DNA from: Oceanobacillus polygoni
Lineage (GTDB): Bacteria > Bacillota > Bacilli > Bacillales > Amphibacillaceae
Direction: 5' to 3'
Assembly (NCBI RefSeq): GCF_008304605.1
Contig: NZ_PIJY01000010.1
Location: forward strand, 62,001 to 126,000
DNA length: 64,000 bases
Below are positions 28,330-38,058 of this stretch, one piece after another (the first letter of the stretch is position 1; each line of letters opens with the position of its first letter). The translations under genes were made by a program, and so were the position numbers. The notes beneath the pieces are model-generated. The model searched no databases. It was given only the letters and a program-made list of their open reading frames with translations, and had not been told where the DNA came from.

Positions 28330-28429
28330 ATCTTTTCAAATCGTATACGCTGGCCACGAAGCGCCGTATAGTTTTTCATTCGTGACCAGAATTTACGGTT
28401 AAAAACTTTATATCGTTTTTGAAAAAGAT
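28330..28429. repeat. Composite palindromic intergenic element
   Basis: Outer arms ATCTTTTcAAA and TTTGAAAAAGAT enclose an inner stem CTGGCCACGAA (28350-28360) / TTCGTGACCAG. No ORF. The remainder of the 28105-28457 gap shows nothing recognisable. Confidence 0.45.
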
Positions 28430-28457
28430 TCCTCTTGATCTTAAAGGTTGGATTTTA

Positions 28458-28916
28458 TCAATGCACCTCTTGAATCATCGCACACGCCTTTTCAGCAAAT
28501 GCTTCACAACGGATTATATCGTCATCATCTGGCTCGAGCTCGACCTTTAGCCGCTCAGGGACAAGCTTTGCCCCAAGATGCTCCAGGTGATCTCCCATGA
28601 GTTCAATCGATTCACAAAACACATCATAAAAGGACTCTCCCGAACCAAAGACGCCCATTAATCGGTCCGTCAAATCGACTTCACTCAATTCATCATAGAA
28701 ATCCTCTGCTTCATATGGAATCTGGCCGTCATCTGCGGAATGCGTTCCAATTAGAACCAAATCATAATCAAGTAACTCTTCAACCTCAATCAAATCAAAT
28801 TCAAATGACTTGAATACGACTTGGTTGTTTTGTTTCTGTATATAATCAACGATTGCTTTAGCCATCATTTCTGTATTCCCAGTACAACTCGAACAAAGCA
28901 CAAGAATTTTATTCAT
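28458..28916 (-). CDS. Flavodoxin (YkuN/YkuP-like)
   Basis: A 152-residue FMN electron carrier. The phosphate-binding loop SCTGNTEMMA is at residues 10-19 and the two FMN-flanking loops (GTHSADDGQIP, FGSGESFYDVFCES) are present. The protein is very acidic, as usual. An almost perfect Fur box lies about 50 bases upstream, so it should be induced by iron starvation and replace ferredoxin, as ykuNOP does in B. subtilis. Single gene here, not a ykuNOP-type operon. Confidence 0.92.
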   Translation of the reverse strand: MNKILVLCSSCTGNTEMMAKAIVDYIQKQNNQVVFKSFEFDLIEVEELLDYDLVLIGTHSADDGQIPYEAEDFYDELSEVDLTDRLMGVFGSGESFYDVFCESIELMGDHLEHLGAKLVPERLKVELEPDDDDIIRCEAFAEKACAMIQEVH

Positions 28917-28962
28917 GGTACTACCTCCATCTAATTCCTCTCATTTTATCCTTATTATAAAC

Positions 28963-28981
28963 GATAATGATAATCATTTTC
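28963..28981. promoter_or_regulatory. Fur box upstream of flavodoxin
   Basis: GATAATGATAATCATTTTC matches the 19-bp Fur consensus GATAATGATAATCATTATC at 18 positions and lies in the flavodoxin promoter region. Confidence 0.9.
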
Positions 28982-29045
28982 AATTAAAGGAATAAAATAC
29001 TCATCCAATGTTCATATTTACTACATTTACACATTTTTTTCAAAT

Positions 29046-29086
29046 AAATAGAGATAATCAGCCCATCAAGACTGATTATCTCTATT
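29046..29086. terminator. Terminator of the maltodextrin operon
   Basis: AAATAGAGATAATCAG/CTGATTATCTCTATTT stem 20 bases past the malR stop; ends the malR transcript and isolates the flavodoxin promoter. Confidence 0.85.
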
Positions 29087-29105
29087 TAAAATGGATAACT
29101 ACTTT

Positions 29106-30128
29106 TTATTTCAATCGTTTACTCACCGAATCACGATAAACGATCTGATGCTGGATACTGATTCGTTTTACTGGTTCTGATTTGTTGACGGTTTTTTCAA
29201 TCAGCGCCTTTGCCGATTGCGCACCAAGCTCATGAATCTGGATATCCACTGTGGTTAGTGCTGGGCGAATGATTTCAGATAAGTAAACATTATTAAAACT
29301 AACTAATGAAATATCCTGTGGGACACGGACTCCTGATTCTTCTAATAAACTAAGTACACCAACGCTCATCAAATCATCTGTTATGACAATTCCTGTTGGT
29401 GGTATGTCTAGCGATAATAAGGTTTCCACAGCTTCTCGCCCACCAGATTTGAGGAATTCCGTATGAATTTTATAACTGTCACTCACTTCTAAGCCAGCTT
29501 CTTGCAATGCCGCTTCATAACCTGCTTCACGATCAATCGTTACAAATAGTTCCTTTGATCCTCCAATAAATGCTACCTTCTCATGACCATTTTCAATTAA
29601 ATGCCGTGTGATTTCTTTTCCGGCAACAAAGTTATCATTATCCACATGTGTGATTTCATTCATATTTTCATACGGCTTTCCAACAATGACAAAAGGAAAT
29701 TTCATCTCACGCAGAAAGCTCGTTACCCGATCCTCCAATCGAGAATATAGTAAAATCACACCGTCCACATAGCTACCATGAACCAATCGTTGAACTTCTT
29801 CAAATATTTCCGCTTCTGTTTGTCCACTGGAAAGTGTAATCGAATATTGCATGCTATGTGTTATGGAACCTATCCCTCGTAAAATTTCTGGAAAGAACGG
29901 ATTTTGCAACGCTTTATCAGCAGAGGATGGCATAATTACCGCAATCGCTTTTGTCGATTTCGCTACTAAATTCCGAGCATTAATATTCGGGTGGTATCCT
30001 AAATCCTTCATCGCTTTACGAACTTTCTTCTTTGTTTCTGCACTTATCCTCGGATTATCTGCAATTACTCTTGATACAGTAGAGGGTGCTACTCCAGTTG
30101 CTTTTGCTACATCTTTTATCGTTACCAT
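29106..30128 (-). CDS. malR: LacI-family regulator MalR
   Basis: A 340-residue repressor/activator. The helix-turn-helix VTIKDVAKATGVAPSTVSRV opens the protein, followed by the hinge helix region PNINARNLVAKST and a sugar-binding periplasmic-binding-protein-like domain (~60-335). Its place directly after mdxEFG on the same strand, and similarity of the NPFFPEILRGI segment to MalR of other Gram-positives, argue for maltose/maltodextrin control. Several AAACGTTTGC-type sites in the locus are candidate operators. Gap of 41 bases to mdxG, so probably cotranscribed. Confidence 0.85.
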   Translation of the reverse strand: MVTIKDVAKATGVAPSTVSRVIADNPRISAETKKKVRKAMKDLGYHPNINARNLVAKSTKAIAVIMPSSADKALQNPFFPEILRGIGSITHSMQYSITLSSGQTEAEIFEEVQRLVHGSYVDGVILLYSRLEDRVTSFLREMKFPFVIVGKPYENMNEITHVDNDNFVAGKEITRHLIENGHEKVAFIGGSKELFVTIDREAGYEAALQEAGLEVSDSYKIHTEFLKSGGREAVETLLSLDIPPTGIVITDDLMSVGVLSLLEESGVRVPQDISLVSFNNVYLSEIIRPALTTVDIQIHELGAQSAKALIEKTVNKSEPVKRISIQHQIVYRDSVSKRLK

Positions 30129-30169
30129 TATCTCTCACCCTCTCTTCGTTGATTGAATTTATCTCATTA

Positions 30170-31018
30170 TTAACCTTTTGTTGCACCTGATGTCAAGCCA
30201 GATATTAAATAACGTTGCAATAGTAAAAATACAAGGGCAATTGGAACTGCAATTAAAATGGAGCCAGCTGCAAATCGGGTAAAGTTTGTTGAAAATTGGT
30301 CATTAATAAAGTTGTACAACCCAAGTGCCAATGTGAAATTACTTGGACTTGTTAACACAATTCGCGGTAACAAAAAGTCCATAAATGGTGCCATAAAATT
30401 AAACAATGCGACAACTGCAAGTATCGGCTTTGCCAGCGGCAACATAATTGTCCAGAAATTTTTCAAGTGCCCTGCACCATCAATCTTTGCTGCTTCATCC
30501 AGCTCTTTCGGAATGGTGTCAAAATACCCTTTCACTAACCACGCATTAAATGGAATCTGTCCTCCTAAATAAATCAGCATTAATCCATAGAGTGAATCTG
30601 TTAAACCAATTGTATTTAATAGAATATAGAGAGCTACCATCCCCATTAATGCCGGGAACATCTGCAACAGCAAGAACATATATAATCCATACTTGCGACC
30701 AATAAATTTATAGCGTGAAAATGCATATGCAATTAACGATGTTATAATTACCGACCCGACAGAATTTACAACCGCTATATACAAACTATTTTTATACCAA
30801 AGTAAGTAGTTACTATTTGGGCTTGTAAATAACCATTTATAATGTTCCAATGTTGGATTACTTGGGAATAATTCTGTTACAAGCATATTCGACCCAGGAT
30901 TCACACTCATCATAAGTGCCCAAAATAATGGATAGCCAATAATAATAAACATTACTAGAATAAATAGATAGATGAACGCTACCTCAATTTTTGATTTTTT
31001 CTTGCTAGACATAGCCAT
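30170..31018 (-). CDS. mdxG: Maltodextrin ABC permease MdxG/MalG
   Basis: A 282-residue inner-membrane permease with six helices. The EAA loop EAAKIDGAGHLKNFWTIMLP contacts the ATPase, here not encoded nearby (a shared MsmX-type ATPase is usual in Bacilli). C-terminal SGLTSGATKG is typical of MalG. It begins overlapping the last base of mdxF, with GAGGAGG just upstream, so the two are translationally coupled and form the heterodimeric pore. Confidence 0.9.
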   Translation of the reverse strand: MAMSSKKKSKIEVAFIYLFILVMFIIIGYPLFWALMMSVNPGSNMLVTELFPSNPTLEHYKWLFTSPNSNYLLWYKNSLYIAVVNSVGSVIITSLIAYAFSRYKFIGRKYGLYMFLLLQMFPALMGMVALYILLNTIGLTDSLYGLMLIYLGGQIPFNAWLVKGYFDTIPKELDEAAKIDGAGHLKNFWTIMLPLAKPILAVVALFNFMAPFMDFLLPRIVLTSPSNFTLALGLYNFINDQFSTNFTRFAAGSILIAVPIALVFLLLQRYLISGLTSGATKG

Positions 31019-32301
31019 TAGTAACGTCCCTCCTCTTTAAAGGATGCTGTTTTTCTAAATTGGAAAAAGGCAAATACCGATATAATTAACCCCATGATAA
31101 TCGTGATCGCAGCAGCCATATTATAATTGTTCGTTACAAATGTAAGCTTATAAACCCATGAAATTAAAATATCCGTTCCCCCAGCATTTTGACCTCGAAC
31201 TGCTGGATCTCCTTCATTAAATAAGTAAATGATGTTGAAATTATTGAAGTTACCTGCGTATTGCATGATTAGAAGTGGGGCCGTCGCAAATAATAGATGT
31301 GGCCATGTGATATGTCGAAACTTTTGCATTCTCGTTCCCCCATCTACATCGGCGGCTTCATACATATCCTGTGGCACACTTTGTAAAACACCGGTAAACA
31401 AGGCAAATACAAACGGAAACCCAAGCCAAGTTTGAATCATAATTAACGCAACCTTTGCCCAAAATGGATCAGACAACCATGGAATCATGATTTCAAATTG
31501 ACTTAATAGATCCCGATTAATCGCCCCGAATGTCGGATTGAACAATGCAGAGAAGATTAAAATGGATACAAATGCAGGAACTGCCCATGGTAAAATAAGT
31601 ACTGTACGAATGGTTCGTTTAAATTTAACCCGTTTATCATTAACTAACAGCGCTAAAAATAATCCAAGAACAATTTGTAATGTTGTAGCAACAACGGTCC
31701 AAACAATTGTCCAAGTGAATACACTTAAAAATGTGTCCTTCCACATATTCACACTTGCTAATGCTGCAAAATTATCAAACCCTACCCAATTTAGTAGATT
31801 TCGAGGTGGAGAATTGTATTGATTATAATCCGTAAATGCCAATCCAACCATAAATAATAATGGTAAAACAACCACAAATAAAAGCATCAATAATCCTGGT
31901 AAAATCATAAAGTATGGAAATCCATTATTATAAAAGCTGGAAATCCCTTTTAATAAGGTTGGATTTGGATTTCCATTTTCACGAGAAATGGCATCTTTTC
32001 TTGCATCCATGATGTTATAAACATAGATTCCAATACCGAATAAAAGTACGATTAATGCTATCAATCCTTGGATTAATAACTGGATGGAGTGATGTTCCCG
32101 AGGAATAGTCCCTAATGTGAACAATCCCCAAATTCCAATATCAATATAGTCCCATGTTGTGACTAAAAACGAGATCGTTACAATTAATAATAGTATCCCT
32201 TTTAGAAAGCGGCGGTTATAGACTTGACCTAATCCTGGGATAACAATCGATAACAATGTAGCTATATTTCTACTTGTTTTTTTTGATTGATTATTTGCCA
32301 T
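31018..32301 (-). CDS. mdxF: Maltodextrin ABC permease MdxF/MalF
   Basis: A 427-residue permease partner of MdxG. The N-terminal ~110 residues carry extra helices starting with a GLGQVYNRRFLKGI motif, as in MdxF of B. subtilis (435 residues). The binding-protein-dependent transport domain has the EAA loop EAADVDGGTRMQKFRHITWP near residue 325. A stable stem-loop separates it from mdxE upstream, as often seen between binding protein and permease genes. Confidence 0.9.
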   Translation of the reverse strand: MANNQSKKTSRNIATLLSIVIPGLGQVYNRRFLKGILLLIVTISFLVTTWDYIDIGIWGLFTLGTIPREHHSIQLLIQGLIALIVLLFGIGIYVYNIMDARKDAISRENGNPNPTLLKGISSFYNNGFPYFMILPGLLMLLFVVVLPLLFMVGLAFTDYNQYNSPPRNLLNWVGFDNFAALASVNMWKDTFLSVFTWTIVWTVVATTLQIVLGLFLALLVNDKRVKFKRTIRTVLILPWAVPAFVSILIFSALFNPTFGAINRDLLSQFEIMIPWLSDPFWAKVALIMIQTWLGFPFVFALFTGVLQSVPQDMYEAADVDGGTRMQKFRHITWPHLLFATAPLLIMQYAGNFNNFNIIYLFNEGDPAVRGQNAGGTDILISWVYKLTFVTNNYNMAAAITIIMGLIISVFAFFQFRKTASFKEEGRY

Positions 32302-32327
32302 TTGTCTTCCCCCTCATGCAAAAGCGC

Positions 32328-32368
32328 AAATAAATATATGGGAAGTAAATCTCCCCATATATTTATTT
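32328..32368. terminator. Intercistronic stem-loop between mdxE and mdxF
   Basis: AAATAAATATATGGG/CCCATATATTTATTT perfect 15-bp stem just after mdxE, with no long T-run. It probably protects mdxE mRNA and lowers mdxFG expression, as malE-malF hairpins do elsewhere. Confidence 0.75.
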
Positions 32369-32373
32369 CAATA

Positions 32374-33660
32374 TTAGTTAGCTCCAGAAACTGCAATTTG
32401 ATCCTGAATCGTTTGTACTGCTTCTTCTAACACTTCATCAACAGGCTCACCTTTAGAGATAAAGTTGAGTGCATTATTAATTGGATCCCATACTTGTTGC
32501 ATTGCTGGCACACTTGGCATCGGTTCTCCATATGTTGTTTGCTCAGCAAATGCGGAGAAAATTGGATCGTCTGCAATGATCGGGTCTTCCATGGCGTCGT
32601 CACGAGCAGGAATTTCTCCAGCAACATCATAATACGTCATAGAGTTTTCAAAGTTTGTAATGTAAGCCATCAAATCCTCAGCCCACTCTTTGTTCTCAGA
32701 GTAGTAGGATAGCATATAAGATTTTACACCAACAAATGATTTCGGATTCTCCCCATTATCCAGTATTGGTAGTGGCGCTGCTGCTAAGTCCTCACCTAAA
32801 GCCTCTGTATAATCACGAACCATCCACGGTCCATTAATAACAGCGGATACTTTTCCTTCTTGGAATAGTCCATTCATAATATCAGGCGTTAAATCTTGTG
32901 GAATATAGCTATTATCAAACCAAGATTGCACTAAGTTACCGCCTTCAATTGATCCTTCATTAGCTAGTCCAATATCAGTGATATCATAATTCCCCTCATC
33001 GTTTGCAAATACATATGCACCATTCCCAGAGAAGAATGGATATACAAAATAGAAGTTTGCTGCTTCCATTAAGAAACCAAATTCATCATTACTTGCGTTT
33101 GTATCACGCTCAGCTATTGCCATCAAATCTTCCATCGTTTCAATTTCTTCATCAACCAATGATTTATTATAATACATTCCATACGTCTCAATTACTGCGG
33201 GATATCCCCAATATTCTCCATCATATTGAACAGCATCTAATGCAGTTTGCGTATACTCAGCTTCCTTATCTCCTAGATTTGTTGGATCAACTAACCCTCT
33301 TAATACGAGATCTCCAATTCTGTCATGTGGTTGGAAAATTATATCTGGTCCGTTCCCAGCAGGGCCTTCCACATCCAGTTTTTCTACTTGTTCGAGCATA
33401 TCGACAGGAATCATATTAACTGCAATGCCTGTCTCTTCTGTGTATTTATCTGTTATTTCTTTTACAGCTTCCTCTTGTTTTTCCTCTGCATTTACCCACA
33501 GTGTAAGCGCTTCTGGTTTTTCCGGCATTTCACCTTCAGCAGTCGCATCCGTATTCGTACCACCATCAGTATTTGATGGTTCCGCATCATCTGGACCACA
33601 AGCTGCTAAAATCCCCAAAGCAAGTAAAAATATAACACAAAAGCTCAACCACTTTTTCAT
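32374..33660 (-). CDS. mdxE: Maltodextrin-binding lipoprotein MdxE/MalE
   Basis: A 428-residue extracellular lipoprotein. Signal peptide with lipobox ILAAC (Cys21), an acidic Thr/Glu linker (~22-48), then a cluster D solute-binding fold beginning LTLWVNAEEKQEEAV. The segment FVGVKSYMLSYYSENKEWA and the late aromatic/Trp residues fit maltodextrin-binding proteins. First gene of mdxEFG-malR; a catabolite-type operator about 50 bases upstream indicates glucose repression. Confidence 0.9.
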   Translation of the reverse strand: MKKWLSFCVIFLLALGILAACGPDDAEPSNTDGGTNTDATAEGEMPEKPEALTLWVNAEEKQEEAVKEITDKYTEETGIAVNMIPVDMLEQVEKLDVEGPAGNGPDIIFQPHDRIGDLVLRGLVDPTNLGDKEAEYTQTALDAVQYDGEYWGYPAVIETYGMYYNKSLVDEEIETMEDLMAIAERDTNASNDEFGFLMEAANFYFVYPFFSGNGAYVFANDEGNYDITDIGLANEGSIEGGNLVQSWFDNSYIPQDLTPDIMNGLFQEGKVSAVINGPWMVRDYTEALGEDLAAAPLPILDNGENPKSFVGVKSYMLSYYSENKEWAEDLMAYITNFENSMTYYDVAGEIPARDDAMEDPIIADDPIFSAFAEQTTYGEPMPSVPAMQQVWDPINNALNFISKGEPVDEVLEEAVQTIQDQIAVSGAN

Positions 33661-33709
33661 CTAATTATCCTCCCCAGATTATATTTTGCAACATTTTCCT
33701 ATCAAATAA

Positions 33710-33723
33710 AGAAAACGTTTGCA
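33710..33723. promoter_or_regulatory. cre/MalR-type operator upstream of mdxE
   Basis: Minus strand TGCAAACGTTTTCT matches the cre consensus TGWAARCGYTWNCW at 13 of 14 positions, 50 bases before mdxE. MalR sites look similar, so either LacI-family protein may bind. Confidence 0.7.
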
Positions 33724-33871
33724 CAACTCTATGTTTTTATTATACATCGTTTCCTGATAATATCAATATCTAAAAATAAATAAATATTAATCTTGTTAGC
33801 GATTACAAAAAGATAAAGTAACTAGATTGTATATAGCTATACTTTGTTTTCACTTTAAATTTTATGTTAAA

Positions 33872-33888
33872 TTGTGCAAACGTTTCTC
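33872..33888. promoter_or_regulatory. Second LacI-type operator in the mdxE-malL spacer
   Basis: TTGTGCAAACGTTTCTC shares the TGCAAACGTTT core with the mdxE site. About 150 bases separate the two, a distance that would allow looping by a LacI-family tetramer or two dimers. Confidence 0.55.
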
Positions 33889-33903
33889 ATTTGGTTTAAT
33901 CAA

Positions 33904-33934
33904 AAGAGGACAAATACGTAGAATTTGCCCTCTT
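33904..33934. terminator. malL terminator
   Basis: AAGAGGaCAAAT/ATTTGcCCTCTT stem followed on the minus strand by TTTTGATT, ten bases past the malL stop. Confidence 0.7.
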
Positions 33935-33944
33935 CTGGTAGGAG

Positions 33945-35600
33945 CTACTTCATTAATCGATAAACCCTTGCCTCATAAGGCTTCATTACATTTCCTTCCA
34001 ATACATCATAATTAGACAGCAACAATTCTTTTTCCATCAATTCCAATTTTGCTGGTAGTTCTATTTCTACCTCTTTCGGAAATAAGTTTGTCATAATAAG
34101 AACAACCTCATCATCTAAGGTTCTCGTGTAAGCATAAACATAATCATCATTTTCTAAAATAAGATCATAACTTCCATAGATAAAAACGTTATGTGCTTTT
34201 CTCAGCTTAATTAGTTTTTTATAATAATGATAGATGGAGTTCGGATTTTTTAATTCTTTTTCTACGTTTATTTCTGTATAGTTCGGATTCACTTTCATCC
34301 ATGGATTTCCATCTGTAAATCCTGCATGCTTTGCATTCGTCCATTGCATTGGAGTCCTTGAATTATCACGACCAGTTTTCCAAATTACCTCCATAATCTT
34401 TTCAACTGGTGTTCCCTTACTTAGCTCTTCATGATAATAATTTCTCATCCCTACATCATCATAATCATTAATGGATGGAAACTGAACATTCGTCATCCCA
34501 ATTTCCTGCCCTTGATAAATAAATGGCGTTCCCTGCATGAGAAAATACATTGTTGCTAAACTCTTGGCCGACTCGACACGATATGCCTCACTGTTTCCCC
34601 AAGTTGAAATCGAACGAGGCTGATCATGATTTTCTAAGAATAATGCATTCCAGCCAATATCTTCTAATCCTTTTTGCCATTTGGTTAACGTCTTCTTTAA
34701 AGCGTGTATATCCAAGCCTGTATTAGTATGTTTCCCCCATAAATCCAGATGTTCAAATTGGAAAATCATATCGAATTTCCCTTTTTCTTCTCCAACCCAC
34801 TCTTCCGCTTCATCCATACTTACACCGTTGGCCTCACCAACAGTCATAATGTCATAGTTAGCGAATGTTTTCTCTTTTAATTCCTCTAAAAATGCTTGAA
34901 TACCAGGTCGGTTCATATGACCTTTATAGGAAGGAACATATTTGTTTTTTTTCGGATTTGGCATATCTGGAAACCCGTCAACCTTCTTAATGTGAGAGAT
35001 TGCATCAACTCGAAATCCATCAATTCCCTTATCAAGCCACCAGTTTACCATCGTGTACAGATCGTTTCGGACAATTGAGTTTTCCCAATTTAAGTCTGGC
35101 TGTTTTTTTGAGAACACATGTAAATAATATTCCTTTGTTGTTTCGTCGTATTCCCATGCTGATCCACCAAAGATAGATTCCCAGTTATTCGGCTCCTGAC
35201 CATTCTTACCTGGATGCCAAATATAATAATCACGATACGGATTATCTTTCGAAGAACGTGCCTCAATAAACCAAGGATGCTCATCGGATGTATGGTTAAT
35301 GACCAAATCCATAATCAGCTTCATTCCACGACGATGGGCAGCTTCGAGGAGTTCGTCAAAGTCTTCCATCGTGCCGAATTCATCCATGATTGCTTGATAA
35401 TCACTAATATCATAGCCGTTATCATCATTTGGCGATTGGTAGATTGGACTTATCCAAATAACATCAATTCCGAGCTCCTGTAAGTAATCAAGCTTGGAAA
35501 TAACCCCTTGGATATCCCCAATACCATCACCGTTTGAGTCCATAAAACTCCGCGGATATACTTGGTAAGCGATTGCTTCCTTCCACCATATTTTCTTCAT
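33945..35600 (-). CDS. malL: Alpha-glucosidase / oligo-1,6-glucosidase MalL
   Basis: A 551-residue cytosolic GH13 enzyme that hydrolyses imported maltodextrins and isomaltose. Catalytic pieces: nucleophile Asp in GFRVDAISHI (~199), acid/base Glu in TVGEANGV (~255), and the transition-state HDQPR (~325); the N-terminal WWKEAIAYQVYPRSF is typical of the exo-acting group. Val in the GFRVDAI...region versus other GH13 subfamilies fits GH13_31-type enzymes. Transcribed ahead of mdxEFG but with its own terminator, so the locus has two units. Confidence 0.92.
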   Translation of the reverse strand: MKKIWWKEAIAYQVYPRSFMDSNGDGIGDIQGVISKLDYLQELGIDVIWISPIYQSPNDDNGYDISDYQAIMDEFGTMEDFDELLEAAHRRGMKLIMDLVINHTSDEHPWFIEARSSKDNPYRDYYIWHPGKNGQEPNNWESIFGGSAWEYDETTKEYYLHVFSKKQPDLNWENSIVRNDLYTMVNWWLDKGIDGFRVDAISHIKKVDGFPDMPNPKKNKYVPSYKGHMNRPGIQAFLEELKEKTFANYDIMTVGEANGVSMDEAEEWVGEEKGKFDMIFQFEHLDLWGKHTNTGLDIHALKKTLTKWQKGLEDIGWNALFLENHDQPRSISTWGNSEAYRVESAKSLATMYFLMQGTPFIYQGQEIGMTNVQFPSINDYDDVGMRNYYHEELSKGTPVEKIMEVIWKTGRDNSRTPMQWTNAKHAGFTDGNPWMKVNPNYTEINVEKELKNPNSIYHYYKKLIKLRKAHNVFIYGSYDLILENDDYVYAYTRTLDDEVVLIMTNLFPKEVEIELPAKLELMEKELLLSNYDVLEGNVMKPYEARVYRLMK

Positions 35601-36216
35601 ATAACCCCTCCTTTTTCTGTTGCTATCTGGGTTGATTTTTTAACTTTACATAACGTGGAAAATGCAATCGTAGACCAAGCGCTAATAAGGTTGGTGACAC
35701 GAATTACTAAAATGATAAACTTTTATTAGGCATAGCGATACCCCCACTATCTTTACAGCCTTAATTCTCATGAAAATACCCAGAATAAAACCTGAACCGT
35801 TTACCACAACCTCTAATAATTATTTTTATTTCTCAATGCCACCTCACGGATTCAAGCGCTTTCAATTTCATCGCTAAATAAATAATAGTTTTATCTTGTA
35901 AATATAGTGAAAACGTTTGCCCTAATTGATTATAATAGTAGCATGATAAATAAAAAAGAGCAATTGTTTTATAACTAAAAGTCAAATTTGCTTTTGCCTT
36001 TCATTATGCTCAACTAAACAAATTTATTTACTTAATAAGGGATTTTTATAATTATATTTATGAAAACTTATTTCCTTTCTTATATATCCATATTACAAAA
36101 ACGTTTGCACAAACATGATTTATCTAATCGGCAATACATTTTAGGGACAAATCAAGAATAGGTGAAATATTGGAGGCTAGCACAAGCTTTGTGAACGTTA
36201 AAATGACTTACATTAA
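35601..36216. promoter_or_regulatory. Gene-free region upstream of malL with several LacI/cre-type sites
   Basis: No ORF of substance. Three operator-like sites: TTCAAGCGCTTTCA at 35851-35864 (reverse cre, one mismatch), TGAAAACGTTTGCC at 35908-35921 (one mismatch) and CAAAAACGTTTGCACAA at 36096-36112, which repeats the mdxE-side sequence. They are 250-500 bases before malL, further than normal for simple repression. Confidence 0.6.
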
Positions 36217-36258
36217 ATAGCCCTAAACTTTAAACTTACAGTTAAAGTTTAGGGCTAT
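36217..36258 (-). terminator. thi operon terminator
   Basis: ATAGCCCTAAACTTTAA/TTAAAGTTTAGGGCTAT stem directly after the thiF stop; only a short T-run follows. Confidence 0.75.
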
Positions 36259-36272
36259 AAGAAATGCTTGCT

Positions 36273-37292
36273 TTACTCTAAATAATACTGTAAAAACCGA
36301 GTATAAATAGAACGGGCTACCTTCGTATCATTCGTTCCGTGAACAATCGCACGTCCATCTCGGAAGAAAACGATCCGATATTCGTCAAAACCACAGGAAA
36401 GTAAGAAAGGATTGATTATCAGATTTGTGACATTTCCATTTAACCTTTCTGTAAAGACTTTTAATTCAAATACCTTAGTTTTAGGCGGTCTAATCTGAAC
36501 TGCGTCTCTTCCGCATAACACATCGGACTTTGTTTGATTTTCAAATTTTAAGTAAGGATATGTTGGGTGCTCACCACATGTTGGACAATGGTTATTTTTT
36601 AAACGTTTCACATCTATTTCTGCCTTTTCATCTTTCCAAATATCAATCGACTTGAGTATTGGTGATACAGAAACTCCTGCAAGAATTTTTAAAGCATAGG
36701 TCACTTGTGTTGCGGTAACGATTTGAACAATCGGGCTGATTACTCCAACCGTTTCACAAGTCATACCATCTACTGGTAAATGATTTAGTAGACAATGTAA
36801 ACAAGGTGTTTCATTTGGAATAATAGGAAAGGTGGAGCCATAACTTGCCACACAAGCCCCCATAATGAATGGGATGCCATGTTTGACAGCAGCATCATTC
36901 ACAATTAATCGTGTTTCAAAATTATCCGTAGCATCGAGAATGACATCATGTCCCTTTATCATTTCTTCAATATTTAAACCGTGAACGTCCTCAATAAGGC
37001 TATCAATCGTAATCTCACTATTAATTTGCTGGAGTCTCTTCTTTGCCGCAAATGCTTTAGGAAGCTTATTCTTGACATCTTCTTCACCATATAATTGCTG
37101 TCGTTGTAAATTACTCCATTCGACATAATCCCTATCAACGATCGTCAGTTTACCGACACCTGCTCGTGCAAGCATTTCGGCACTACTAGATCCTAATGCA
37201 CCTGCTCCAATAATAATGACACTTCCAGATTCTACTTTCTTTTGTGATTCCTTTCCTAAAAATAATTCTTGGCGTGAGTAACGCGTTTTCAC
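36273..37292 (-). CDS. thiF: ThiF/MoeB-family adenylyltransferase
   Basis: A 339-residue enzyme that adenylates the C-terminal Gly-Gly of ThiS before sulfur transfer for thiazole synthesis. Rossmann ATP loop [19 protein letters not shown] (~28-46), [13 protein letters not shown], the Asp in DATDNFETR, and two CxxC zinc knuckles (CLHC, CPTC) are clear. A ~90-residue C-terminal extension after the second knuckle is rhodanese-unlike and unassigned. GTG start overlaps the thiG stop. Last gene of the TPP-controlled operon. Confidence 0.9.
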   Translation of the reverse strand: MKTRYSRQELFLGKESQKKVESGSVIIIGAGALGSSSAEMLARAGVGKLTIVDRDYVEWSNLQRQQLYGEEDVKNKLPKAFAAKKRLQQINSEITIDSLIEDVHGLNIEEMIKGHDVILDATDNFETRLIVNDAAVKHGIPFIMGACVASYGSTFPIIPNETPCLHCLLNHLPVDGMTCETVGVISPIVQIVTATQVTYALKILAGVSVSPILKSIDIWKDEKAEIDVKRLKNNHCPTCGEHPTYPYLKFENQTKSDVLCGRDAVQIRPPKTKVFELKVFTERLNGNVTNLIINPFLLSCGFDEYRIVFFRDGRAIVHGTNDTKVARSIYTRFLQYYLE

Positions 37293-38056
37293 GATCCTAC
37301 CATCCCTGTTGTCGGGCTGCTTGCCACTGCATAGTCTTTTTCTTCCATTCGTCCTGCTTCATAGCCCAATCTACCAGCTTCCAACGCATACTTTACAGCT
37401 TGTGCCATTTTTATAGGATCCTTCGCACCAGAAACGGCAGTATTAAGAAGTACTCCATCTGCTCCAAGTTCCATAGCATATGCTACATCCTTTGGAGAAC
37501 CAATTCCCGCATCAACAATCACCGGAACCTTCGACTGTTCAATAATAAACGATAAGTTTAAAGGATTAATAATTCCTTTTCCTGAACCAATTGGGCTTGC
37601 ACCTGGCATAACCGCATGGACTCCTAAGTCTTCCAAACGTTTCGCCAAAACGACATCATCTGATGTATACGGAAGAACGATAAATCCTTCCTCAAGGAGC
37701 ATTTCGGATGCTTTTAATGTTTCTACCGGATCTGGCAAAAGCGTTCTCTGATCACCGATCACCTCTACCTTAATCATGTCACATAAACCAGACGCTTTCG
37801 CTAATTTTGCTATTCGGACAGCCTCCTCAGCTGTTTTTGCTCCAGCTGTGTTCGGAAGTAATGTGTATTTATTTAAATCCAATTGTTCTAAAAAATTAGG
37901 TTGACTTTCTTCAAAAATATTCATTCTTCTAACAGCAAAAGTTAAAATTTCTGTTTCTGATTGTGTTACTGCTTCTTTTTGAATTTCAAATGATGGATAT
38001 TTCCCTGTCCCTAGTAATAGTCGTGATTGAAAAGTACGATTAGCAATTGTTAACAT
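37289..38056 (-). CDS. thiG: Thiazole synthase ThiG
   Basis: A 255-residue TIM-barrel enzyme condensing deoxyxylulose phosphate, dehydroglycine and ThiS-thiocarboxylate into the thiazole phosphate. Schiff-base Lys is in [10 protein letters not shown] (~97); [14 protein letters not shown] and [21 protein letters not shown] are phosphate-binding loops. The ATG at 38056 is preferred because GGAGG lies nine bases upstream, inside the end of thiS; the ATG at 38062 is too close. Overlaps thiF by four bases. Confidence 0.94.
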   Translation of the reverse strand: MLTIANRTFQSRLLLGTGKYPSFEIQKEAVTQSETEILTFAVRRMNIFEESQPNFLEQLDLNKYTLLPNTAGAKTAEEAVRIAKLAKASGLCDMIKVEVIGDQRTLLPDPVETLKASEMLLEEGFIVLPYTSDDVVLAKRLEDLGVHAVMPGASPIGSGKGIINPLNLSFIIEQSKVPVIVDAGIGSPKDVAYAMELGADGVLLNTAVSGAKDPIKMAQAVKYALEAGRLGYEAGRMEEKDYAVASSPTTGMVGS

Positions 38057-38058
38057 AA

